This document shows, piece after piece, positions 1 through 6,008 of a stretch of 9,334 nt of DNA; position 1 is the first letter of the stretch; each line of letters begins with the position of its first letter. Both the position numbers and the translations under genes were made by a program. Source of the DNA: Anaerofilum sp. (lineage in GTDB: Bacteria; Bacillota; Clostridia; Oscillospirales; Ruminococcaceae); contig JAHHUF010000067.1 of assembly GCA_020024115.1 (NCBI GenBank), forward strand, positions 1 through 9,334. Direction: 5' to 3'. The notes under the pieces are model-generated. The model had not been told where the DNA came from. It did no database searches and saw nothing but the letters and a program-made list of their open reading frames with translations.

Positions 1-92
1 CTGCTGAACTCATAATTTATAAAATAATGCGTCTATCAAAGTGAATGTATTTTGAGTTTTATTTCATTCCTAATTAACAACCTTATAAAATT

Positions 93-146
93 GCAAAAGA
101 GTCAAAAATGAGTGCTTTTGACCCTTTTGCTTTTTGTTTATTTTGT
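93..146 (+). terminator. Rho-independent terminator of an upstream gene
   Basis: A 15-base arm (93-107, starting GCAAAAGAGTC) pairs with 116-130 (TTTTGACCCTTTTGC) with one mismatch across an 8-base loop. It is followed directly by a T-rich run (131-146). This is the classic intrinsic terminator layout reading rightwards. No complete gene precedes it in the window, so it probably ends transcription of a gene just off the left edge. Confidence 0.8.
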
Positions 147-232
147 ATAAAAAAGGTTTTAAATTTTGTTTTTTAAAACATTGGAATAAATGGTGATTTA
201 TGGTAGAATAATTACATTAAATTAGAATCTTT

Positions 233-260
233 TTGATACATTTGAGAATGATTTTATAAG
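233..260 (+). promoter_or_regulatory. Possible sigma-A promoter of the decayed ABC operon
   Basis: TTGATA (233-238) and TATAAG (255-260) are separated by 16 bases, a fair fit to the housekeeping consensus. It lies about 50-80 bases before the first readable codons of the decayed operon. The region is very AT-rich, so chance matches are easy. Apart from this and the terminator at 93-146, I see nothing in bases 1-300. Confidence 0.4.
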
Positions 261-307
261 TATTTCTTGATATTTCTATTCTGCTCAAGCAGTAACTCTT
301 TGGCAGA

Positions 308-889
308 GTGAGTAATGTTGAAAAGAAGAAAAATAAAATGTTTAAAGCAAAGATAATTCCGCTTTTTCTTTCTGTTGAGATTCTTTTGTCTGCCTGTGGT
401 ACAGCTAGTTCTGCGGAAAATTTTGATAAAAGTCAAGTGTCTTTGGTGCAACTGGATACCATTCAAGAAGATGTTGCACAAACATTCAGAAGTGTTTGTC
501 TCAAACAGTCGATTTGAAGGTTTGGCTGATTTATTGGATATTGGAGCAGTGGTGATTGGACAGGCAATCAATCAGTTTTTTATGGTGCTTTTTTCAGTTT
601 GCCTGCTCTTTTGTTGGTACGCAGACTGAAAAATCGCTATTTGGTTCTGTGTATTCCGGTATTGGGTCGATTTTTGTATGACACCTTACTCAATCGCCCT
701 TATCAAGAACAAATGTAAATCGGAAATTTTGACCAAGCAAAAGTGTTTTCAAATTGGTTCAGCACAAATTTGTCAACCGCTGCAACCAAACCAACCGGAC
801 TGGTTTGGTTATGGCTATTAGGAGGTTTGTTTGTGGTGTTGTTGTTGGATTTTCTGTTTTCAGAAGGTGAGGTGGACATTGGCGGGTGA
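308..889 (+). pseudogene. Broken membrane-protein gene of a decayed ABC transporter operon
   Basis: The reading begins at GTG 308 or, more likely, ATG 338. It opens with a hydrophobic stretch ending in a lipobox-like LLSAC, then a polar segment (ENFDKSQVSLVQLDTIQEDV). The frame shifts near 505 (frame 2 to frame 3) to give FEGLADLLDIGAVVIGQAIN. It shifts back near 580 in a T-run to give FYGAFFSLPALLLVRRLKNR, and passes an in-frame TAA at 716-718. It then reads on through NFDQAKVFSNWFSTNLSTAA and a hydrophobic segment (GLVWLWLLGGLFVVLLLDFL) to TGA 887-889. The restored product would have roughly three membrane segments. I do not recognise the family. Its place just upstream of a permease, an ATPase and another permease suggests an exporter component. 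The two offsetting shifts plus a stop show that it is not functional. Confidence 0.65.
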
Positions 890-892
890 TAA

Positions 893-1739
893 AAAACTAT
901 TTGGGAAATAGCAAAAACAGAGTATGTAAAATGGATTACCAAGCCACGCATGATTCTACTACCGGTATTGTTGATATTTTTGTATCAGATTGAAATTGAA
1001 CCGTTATTGCAAATGGCAGAACAGATGCAAAAACCATTGGATTGAACCATTTATAGCAGTCACAAACTCTCCCTTTCTAATGTTGCTCCTGCCATTGGTA
1101 TTTTTGGCATTATTAGGGGATTTTCCTCGTACAGATGGAAATGTAATGTTTTTTATTTATTGAGTTGGCAGAAAAAATTGAATGCAGGGTGAATTATTGT
1201 TTACTCTGCTGGCAGTTGTTACCTTTTTGTTTTGTATTGCTATTGGTGTAACTTTACCTGCAATAGAATATTTGCAATGGAATACAAATTGGAGCAAAAC
1301 TGTACGACTCTATACACGCACTTTCCCTGACAAGGCGAAGAGCTTTGCGGCTAATTTAATTCCGGAACAACTATACAATTAAATGTCGCCGTATGCAGCG
1401 TTGGGCAATACTTGTATGCTTCGGTTGTTGTATTTAATGATTTCGACACTGTTGCTTTTGTGGTTTTGGTGTGTGGGGCGTAGAAAATTAGGCTTTTTTG
1501 TTGCAGTGTTAATAATAGCCTGTGGTGCAGCACTGTCCTTGCTGGAAGGCGGCTTAATGTGGCTGTTTCCAATGGCTCATGCTAATATTTGGCTGCGTCA
1601 TATTTCAATATTGCGGCGAGAGATATTTCCGCTGTGGGGGTCTTATGCAGCCCTAATATTTTGTGTTTGTGTGTTTGCGATTTTGGATTGGCATAAAATA
1701 CAGCGTTATAATTTTTTTGACGTGAATGAAATGGAGTGA
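893..1739 (+). pseudogene. Broken ABC-2-type permease gene
   Basis: The readable protein starts KTIWEIAKTEYVKWITKPRM with no in-frame ATG near its beginning. It shifts from frame 2 to frame 3 near 1040 (EQMQKPLD then EPFIAVTNSPFLMLLLPLVF). It then crosses in-frame TGA at 1161-1163, TGA at 1179-1181 and TAA at 1380-1382 before running cleanly to TGA 1737-1739 (ending YNFFDVNEME). The product would be about 280 residues with several hydrophobic helices, typical of ABC-2 permeases that follow a cytoplasmic N-terminus. Its stop overlaps the start of the ATPase gene by a few codons, as in translationally coupled operons. Four independent lesions make function very unlikely. Substrate unknown. Confidence 0.7.
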
Positions 1740-2404
1740 ACCATCAAATGCAGAACATTCCGGAAATTTATGTAAAAAAGTTTCTTTGGTTATTGGTGAG
1801 CAAGTTATTTTGAAAAATATTACAGCACAGTTTACAGATGGAAAAATTTATGGGCTGGTAGGGCATAACGGCTCTGGAAAAACAATGCTGATGAAGTGTA
1901 TCTGTGGATTTGTGCGTCCTACGGTAGGAGGTGTGAGAATCAATGATGAATGGCTGGGGCTGCAACAGGATTTTCCAGAAAGTATTGGTGCAATTATTGA
2001 AACACCGGGAGTTATACCATATTATACAGCACAAAAAATTGTGTTTACTTGCCGGTTTGCGAGGAAGAATCGGAAAAGAAAAAGTGCGTAATGCTATCTG
2101 TTCGGTAGGTTTGAACTCGGATGAAAAGAAAACAGTTGGAAAATACAGTCTGGGAATGCGTCAGCGTTTGGGAATTGCACAAGCTATTATGGAAAATCCT
2201 CAATTGCTTATTTTGGATGAACCAATGAATGGATTGGATCTGAAAGGAGCAGACGCTATCCGAAAACTACTTATTTCCATGAAAAAACCAGAACGGATTA
2301 TTATTGTGGCTTCCCATATTCAGCAGGATATTGAGGAACTTTGTGATGAAGTATATTTTATGAAAAAAGTCACTTTGGAAAGCCCTGATTTATCAGAAAA
2401 TTAA
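1726..2404 (+). pseudogene. Frameshifted ABC transporter ATP-binding protein
   Basis: The ATPase domain has all its diagnostic motifs: Walker A GHNGSGKT, signature YSLGMRQRLG, Walker B LLILDEP with D-loop MNGLD, and the switch histidine in ASHI. The start ATG 1726 overlaps the upstream permease. Walker A lies in frame 1. After PYYTAQK the reading passes to frame 2 (LCLLAGLRGRIGKEKVRNAI) through a shift in the A-run at about 2033-2040. A loss of two bases there would explain it. Both halves together give about 225 residues, a normal length for an exporter ATPase of the bacitracin/lantibiotic-resistance type. Separately, neither half carries a full ATP site. A translated product would be a truncated, inactive N-terminal fragment ending near 2091. 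Substrate not identifiable. Confidence 0.85.
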
Positions 2405-2408
2405 AAAT

Positions 2409-2455
2409 CACCCCATCTGTTAAATAGAATGCCATACTGTCTAACAAATGGGGTG
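2409..2455. repeat. 14-bp imperfect inverted repeat between ATPase and permease remnants
   Basis: CACCCCATCTGTTA (2409-2422) is the reverse complement of TAACAAATGGGGTG (2442-2455) with one mismatch, across a 19-base loop. It sits in the short gap between the ATPase remnant and the last permease remnant. On the minus strand it is followed by ATTTTTAA, so it resembles a leftward terminator, but no leftward gene reaches it. It could be an attenuator or a relic of an insertion. Confidence 0.6.
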
Positions 2456-3465
2456 CAGTTCATCTTGGGGCAGGAATGGAAAAAGCCATATATCCTTTGC
2501 AGTGCTGCTTTAATGCTGACCCTATTTGCAGAGTATCAAACAATAGAAACAGTAAAAGAAGAGAAAATTATTGATGAGCAAGGAGCCATTTATGAAAATT
2601 ACATGAAACAACTGGAAGGTCCATACACACAGCATACCTATGAAAGTTTGAAAGAAATGCAGCAAGAGTTTATACCATTGCGCAAAGCGATGTATGCTGC
2701 TCAACACAACATTCAGTATGAAGGGGCAGATGGGATTCGTTTTGATATTCTTTTACCTAAAATGAATGTATTTGAGCAGAAAATTCTTTGTGGTGTACTT
2801 CCATATATCGAAGAAACCCCAAACGCATATTTTGTTTATGAAACTGGTTGGGAAAGAATGTTCAGTTTTCGAGGTAACAGCGATTTAAAGAATACTTTAT
2901 GGGTGGGACTTTTGAGCAGTCTTTGTTTTGCAGGTTTGTTCGCTTTTGAGAAAAAAGGAGGAATACAGCGTATTATCATGGCAGCACCTTTGGGGCGACG
3001 CCATACGCTCAAATGCAAACTGATTGTGAGCAGTGTTGGAGCAGTGTGTATCTGTCTGCTAAGTTGGCTGCCTCGTTTGGTTTATGTCATACAATATTAT
3101 GGGTTGCCACAGTCTTTCGCACCTGCTATGAGTTTGCAAAAATTTCAAACAGTTCCAGTGTGGATTCCTTTAATAGGAGTGTTGTTGTATAGTTTGTTGG
3201 GCGTTTGGTAGCTTGTCTAACAATAATGTTTGTTATGCTGTGGCTTTCTGAATGTTTGGGAAATACTTTATCTGCAATGTTTGTGGGCAGTCTTTTGTTT
3301 TGTTTGACGCCAATGCTGGCGTTTGAGTGGTTTGCATTTTTTGAGATGGGTGGGGATATACCCACTGTTTCATCTGGCAGAAATGACACAGCGTCCCATA
3401 GACAGTATAGTTGGTAGATTGTGCATTGTAATTGCATTGTGTATTGAGATGTACTCTGTAAAGGG
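2429..3465 (+). pseudogene. Broken second ABC-2-type permease gene
   Basis: The first 260 codons (2429-3211) read well: a short N-terminus (FILGQEWKKP), a membrane helix, and a long polar region rich in charged residues (about residues 40-125, probably extracytoplasmic). Then comes a second helix (LWVGLLSSLCFAGLFAF), a loop EKKGGIQRIIMAAPLGRR that is common in ABC-2 permeases, and further helices. The frame then shifts near 3200-3207 into VACLTIMFVMLWLSECLGNT. It shifts again near 3347-3358 into GIYPLFHLAEMTQRPIDSIV. The original C-terminus fades near 3460, where sequence of another character begins. ATG 2429 has no clear Shine-Dalgarno site, so the true start may also be lost. Inferred role: membrane partner of the upstream ATPase, now inactive. 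Confidence 0.75.
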
Positions 3466-3636
3466 TGGTTTCTACCATCAAATACACATTGGCTGTCGGC
3501 TCATTTGTGGTGAATGGCAACAGACAGAAAGGGACGATACAATCTGAGAGTAGCAGAACAGACAGCACCCTTCAAGGCTAAATTAACGGGCTCACGCTTG
3601 GCTTTGACCAACGCCACCTGTTCTGCTGATGGGTAA
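3460..3636. other. Non-coding element with 10-bp perfect inverted repeats
   Basis: This stretch is richer in GC than its surroundings and holds no gene that I can support. AGCAGAACAG (3552-3561) and CTGTTCTGCT (3618-3627) are perfect reverse complements 56 bases apart. AACAGACAG occurs twice (3519-3527 and 3557-3565). Read leftwards, it is open for about 48 codons (with VALVKAKREPVNLALKGAVC) but has no start codon or ribosome site. It begins where the last permease remnant loses recognisable sequence, so it may be an inserted extragenic repeat or the tail of a mobile element. Family not recognised. Confidence 0.4.
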
Positions 3637-3638
3637 TC

Positions 3639-3675
3639 AAGAGGTGCGACAGCTTAGAGCACTGTCGCACCTCTT
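3639..3675. terminator. Perfect 14-bp hairpin between decayed operon and HIT gene
   Basis: AAGAGGTGCGACAG (3639-3652) and CTGTCGCACCTCTT (3662-3675) pair perfectly around a 9-base loop. The hairpin lies 25 bases beyond the stop of the leftward HIT gene and just after the rightward element, a convergent position that fits a bidirectional terminator. There is no long T-run on either side (only TTATTAT on the plus strand), so termination efficiency is uncertain. It could instead belong to the preceding repeat element. Confidence 0.6.
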
Positions 3676-3699
3676 ATTATCAATCCAGCAAACTGAAAT

Positions 3700-4164
3700 T
3701 TACGAGTTCAACCACTTTTTCATTAATCCATATATGGTTTGAATATCCTCTTTACTGCACATTTGTTCGGTTTCACCACTTGAGTAGTGATGTCCAAAAT
3801 GATTATCCAAATATGTATTACCATTGATGACAACCGGTTTTTTGTATCTCGGTCTGACATGAATATGTATATGTGGACATGGCTCCAGTGACTTATAAAA
3901 ATTGTTCATTAAACAACTCCAATTACAGAGTTCTGCATCGAAAACTGTTTTTATGCATTTTTCGTATTTCTTTATTAACAGAAAAAGTTCCATCCATTCA
4001 TCATCTGTGAGTTCCGGCAAAGAACCACAATGCCGTTTTAATATTATAATACAACGTCCGATATAATCTTGTTCATCCGCAAGGTAAACAGTCCAGTACT
4101 CGGTGTCTGACAATAAGTACTTCTTCTCCTCTTCGGATAAATTACACCATTCGCATCCTTTCAT
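3700..4164 (-). CDS. HIT-family (histidine triad) nucleotide hydrolase/transferase
   Basis: This 154-residue cytoplasmic protein has the defining histidine triad HIHIHV at residues 98-103, inside LEPCPHIHIHVRPRYKKP. The central histidine (H100) would be the nucleophile that attacks the alpha-phosphate of a nucleotide substrate. Upstream are a CxxC pair (C4, C7) and the RH of KRH (R44-H45), a pattern seen in zinc-binding HIT proteins. LPELTDDEW (49-57) matches the usual HIT helix entry. Known substrates of the family include dinucleoside polyphosphates and nucleoside phosphoramidates; which applies here cannot be told. I chose ATG 4164 because a strong AGGGGGG site lies 7 bases upstream. A longer in-frame start at 4233 has no such site and would overlap the promoter. 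The gene stands alone on the minus strand, unrelated to the spore genes. Confidence 0.85.
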   Translation of the reverse strand: MKGCEWCNLSEEEKKYLLSDTEYWTVYLADEQDYIGRCIIILKRHCGSLPELTDDEWMELFLLIKKYEKCIKTVFDAELCNWSCLMNNFYKSLEPCPHIHIHVRPRYKKPVVINGNTYLDNHFGHHYSSGETEQMCSKEDIQTIYGLMKKWLNS

Positions 4165-4204
4165 TATATTCCCCCCTAAAATTCCGATTTGTATGTATGT
4201 CCAA

Positions 4205-4233
4205 ATTATACCTCTGGCAACCTCAAAAAGCAA
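4205..4233 (-). promoter_or_regulatory. Probable promoter of the HIT gene with overlapping palindrome
   Basis: On the minus strand a perfect TATAAT (4205-4210) is preceded, 17 bases away, by TTGCTT (4228-4233), a weak -35. The perfect 12-bp palindrome AAGCAATTGCTT (4228-4239) covers the -35 and could be an operator. The predicted transcript would start about 33 bases before ATG 4164. Confidence 0.55.
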
Positions 4234-4253
4234 TTGCTTGTTTTCCCTTTACT

Positions 4254-4468
4254 AAGGGCGCACTTACTCACCACCAGCAAAGCCAGTGGTGGTACTGCCT
4301 GCGGCAGTCGTGCGCTCTCCGAGGGGGAACGGCTGCCTTCTTCGGCAGGTAGCACTATGCGGGGTAAGCATCAAGGAACCGGCTTCGCCTTGCCTTATGG
4401 CATCCTTGACACTTGCCCTGCACAGTGCTGTTGTGCAGCCAAGAGGGGTTGACACCTCTCTGTTTTTT
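4254..4468 (+). ncRNA. GC-rich multi-hairpin element, candidate structured RNA or mobile-element relic
   Basis: This block is much richer in GC than its flanks and contains several nested perfect helices. GCGCAC (4258-4263) pairs with GTGCGC (4310-4315) and encloses CCACCA/TGGTGG (4271-4276/4287-4292) and ACTGCC/GGCAGT (4294-4299/4303-4308), forming a three-way junction. Further on are CTGCC/GGCAG (4333-4337/4344-4348) and TCAAGGA/TCCTTGA (4371-4377/4403-4409). The latter encloses GGC/GCC (4381-4383/4387-4389) and GCC/GGC (4392-4394/4399-4401). Last comes CTGCACA/TGTGCAG (4418-4424/4432-4438). It ends at a weak terminator on the plus strand. The reading frames through it look like chance ORFs. 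I do not recognise it as a known RNA family. It could be a regulatory RNA, a relic of an integrative element, or a DNA-level hairpin array. Confidence 0.4.
4442..4468 (+). terminator. Weak intrinsic terminator closing the GC-rich element
   Basis: AGAGG (4442-4446) and CCTCT (4455-4459) form a short stem with an 8-base loop, followed by CTGTTTTTT (4460-4468). The stem is only five pairs, but the T-run and its position right after the last hairpin of the GC-rich block support it. Confidence 0.5.
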
Positions 4469-4594
4469 CAAAGCCGTATTGAAATGCAAAATACCCCCTT
4501 GACAAATCGACTCTTGGTTGGTTGTGTGTAGAAAATCTATTTGAACGATGGCAATGTCAGTAAAGTTACAATCAAAAATACAATAGAATTAGGA

Positions 4595-4623
4595 ACCTTT
4601 TTACAGATATACTGCATATAGTA
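4595..4623 (+). promoter_or_regulatory. Sigma-K-like promoter of the helical protein gene
   Basis: CATATAGTA (4615-4623) fits the sigma-K -10 consensus CATAnnnTA exactly, with the favoured G just before it. AC at 4595-4596 (within AACC) lies at about the right distance (17-18 bases) for the short sigma-K -35. Transcription would start near 4630, leaving a leader of about 48 bases before ATG 4678. No convincing sigma-E -35 (ATATT-like) is present. The 13-mer containing the -10 recurs ahead of the minus-strand gene ending at 7348. Confidence 0.5.
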
Positions 4624-4645
4624 GGTTATAACCGCAACATTGCGG
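4624..4645. promoter_or_regulatory. Two abutting dyads in the leader of the helical protein gene
   Basis: GGTTATAACC (4624-4633) is a perfect palindrome. CCGCAA (4632-4637) and TTGCGG (4640-4645) are arms of a second dyad with a 2-base centre. The tiny spacers do not suit an RNA hairpin, so a protein-binding site at or just after the predicted transcription start is the likelier reading. The binding protein is unknown. Confidence 0.35.
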
Positions 4646-4677
4646 AATATATTCATACTTGATGGGAGGAAAATGTT

Positions 4678-4980
4678 ATGTCTATGCCTGTAATTTCTAT
4701 GCCTTGTAATCCTATTTCTATGTGTCAGGCTGTAACAAACCTGATTGAGAGTATTGCTTTGGAAGAAACTGCCCTGAGCCATATTTTGAATGCAGAGGGT
4801 GAAAAACTGCAAAAAGTAATTGCTATGGAGTGCATCTCGGTTCAAGAACTTTTGGAAGTGAATGACTCTGTTATGAATATGGTAACAGCAGTTTCTACAT
4901 TGGAATGTTGCTTGAAAGACAAACTGGAGTTTATTGCAAACAATTTGTATTATCCATCCAGAGATGGCAATTGCTGCTGA
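4678..4980 (+). CDS. Small helical protein, probable spore-associated surface/coat component
   Basis: This 100-residue protein starts at ATG 4678 behind a clear GGGAGG site. After a short Met/Pro/Cys-rich N-terminus it consists of amphipathic helices without a membrane segment or signal peptide. The segment TNLIESIALEETALSHILNA followed by EGEKLQK (residues about 20-46) and the later VQELLEVNDSVMNMV resemble, from memory, small helical proteins and C-terminal domains linked to spore coat/exosporium proteins in Clostridia. That family link is recall, not a search result. It ends in a cysteine pair (GNCC), with further cysteines at residues 10, 16 and near 76, so cross-linking in a spore layer is possible (inference). 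The gene is a single-gene unit: a sigma-K-like promoter precedes it and a strong terminator follows, just before spoIIGA. Confidence 0.65.
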   Translation: MSMPVISMPCNPISMCQAVTNLIESIALEETALSHILNAEGEKLQKVIAMECISVQELLEVNDSVMNMVTAVSTLECCLKDKLEFIANNLYYPSRDGNCC

Positions 4981-5034
4981 GTTAAAATAAAGCAGTAAAA
5001 AGGTATATTTGCCATCTAAGCTCAAAATAAATTA

Positions 5035-5085
5035 AACCTGTTGGATTCTGTTGCTGTAAACGGAATCCGACAGGTTTTTTGTTGT
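5035..5085 (+). terminator. Strong intrinsic terminator between helical protein gene and spoIIGA
   Basis: AACCTGTTGGATTC (5035-5048) pairs with GAATCCGACAGGTT (5063-5076) over 14 positions, with a single G-T wobble, around a 14-base loop. TTTTTTGTTGT follows. It ends only about 40 bases before the spoIIGA start codon, so spoIIGA should be insulated from the upstream gene. Confidence 0.85.
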
Positions 5086-5123
5086 ATTTGGGGTAAACTG
5101 AAAGGAGATGAGGGGGAGATAAG

Positions 5124-5993
5124 ATGACAACAGTGATTTATCTGGATGTTCTTTTGGGAATCAATCTGTTGATTGCATGGTGTCTGCTGCGAGCAACCGG
5201 CTGGCTTACAAGCAGCCCTTTTTGTCGTGTTCGATTATGTATTGCAAGTATTTTAGCATCTCTTTCCACACTTACACTCCTTGCTCCAACTATGAGCCCT
5301 ATTATGCAAATTTTATCAAAGCTGGGTGGAGCAATCTGCATTGTAGCAGCAGCATTTCCACATTGTGGCCCCAAAATGCTTTTAAAACGAGCTATGTGGT
5401 ATTTTTTTATGAATGTGATGTTGGCTGGAGTGGTGCTTTGTGTGGCGTGGTCAGGACAAACAGGAATTATGGAAACCAATAATTTATCTGTCTACTTTAA
5501 TATTTCGCCGCAGGTGTTAGTTTTTTCTGTTTTGTCTGTTTGGTTGGTGATAAAGATAGCCGAATTGATTTTTGTGCCACCACTTCAAGAGATTTCTGTG
5601 GAGATGCAAATCAATGTACAAAATAAGAAAATCTGTTTGCAGGCATTGGGAGATACAGGCTGCCGTATACAAGACCCGTTAACAGGACAGAAGGTTGTTT
5701 TGATTAGTTTGCAGGGGACAAAAGAATTTCTTCCACAATCAATTTTTTGTGCTGCATCTGATTATTTTCTGGGGAAAATTCCAACCCCGGAATCAGGGAT
5801 GCGTTTGATTAGTTGTAGCACAGCCAGTGGGAAGATGGTTGTGCCAGCATTCTCAGCACAGCAGTTAGTTTTGAAACAGGGTAAACATATTGCAAAAGCA
5901 GAAACCGTTACTCTTGGAATTACAAAAGAATGTTTTCAGCCTGGAGGACATTCTGCGCTGGTTGGTGCAGATTGGCTGGAACAGCTTGCATAA
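5124..5993 (+). CDS. spoIIGA: Sporulation sigma-E factor-processing peptidase SpoIIGA
   Basis: This 289-residue membrane protein is slightly shorter than the B. subtilis homologue (about 309). The N-terminal half has about five hydrophobic segments (roughly residues 4-24, 38-56, 62-78, 92-110 and 129-150). The cytoplasmic C-terminal half carries the aspartic-protease-like motif ALGDTGCRIQDPLTGQ with D177-T178-G179. D177 is the expected catalytic residue. By homology it sits in the mother-cell side of the septum and, when signalled from the forespore by SpoIIR, cuts the pro-peptide from pro-sigma-E. The start ATG 5124 follows a GGGGGAG site, and sigE begins 15 bases after the stop, so they form one operon. 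I see no clear promoter in the roughly 40 bases left between the preceding terminator and the start codon. Confidence 0.95.
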   Translation: MTTVIYLDVLLGINLLIAWCLLRATGWLTSSPFCRVRLCIASILASLSTLTLLAPTMSPIMQILSKLGGAICIVAAAFPHCGPKMLLKRAMWYFFMNVMLAGVVLCVAWSGQTGIMETNNLSVYFNISPQVLVFSVLSVWLVIKIAELIFVPPLQEISVEMQINVQNKKICLQALGDTGCRIQDPLTGQKVVLISLQGTKEFLPQSIFCAASDYFLGKIPTPESGMRLISCSTASGKMVVPAFSAQQLVLKQGKHIAKAETVTLGITKECFQPGGHSALVGADWLEQLA

Positions 5994-6008
5994 AGGAAGG
6001 AGTTCATT

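Noticed and set aside
254..571. Minus-strand open frame of 105 codons near the left end
   Set aside because: It is antisense to the first broken gene, has a low-complexity lysine/asparagine-rich composition and no ribosome site.
700..1400. In-frame TAA and TGA codons as stop-codon recoding
   Set aside because: The intact genes in the same window (sigE, sigG, HIT, HAD, spoIIGA) use TAA and TGA as normal stops, and the same stretch also has frameshifts, so decay is the simpler explanation.
3233..3568. Minus-strand open frame of 111 codons
   Set aside because: It spans the permease remnant and the adjoining element, lacks a ribosome site and resembles no protein. The plus-strand permease reading accounts for most of it.
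4264..4455. Open frames on both strands across the GC-rich block
   Set aside because: All are short, overlap each other, have no Shine-Dalgarno site and an odd composition, and follow the hairpin sequence. They are best seen as chance.
4499..4530. TTGACA at 4499 as a housekeeping promoter
   Set aside because: No acceptable -10 is found 16-18 bases downstream.
4653..4661. CATACTTGA as a sigma-E/K -10 for the helical protein
   Set aside because: It lies directly against the Shine-Dalgarno site, so the transcript would start within it. The CATATAGTA at 4615 is a better match with better spacing.
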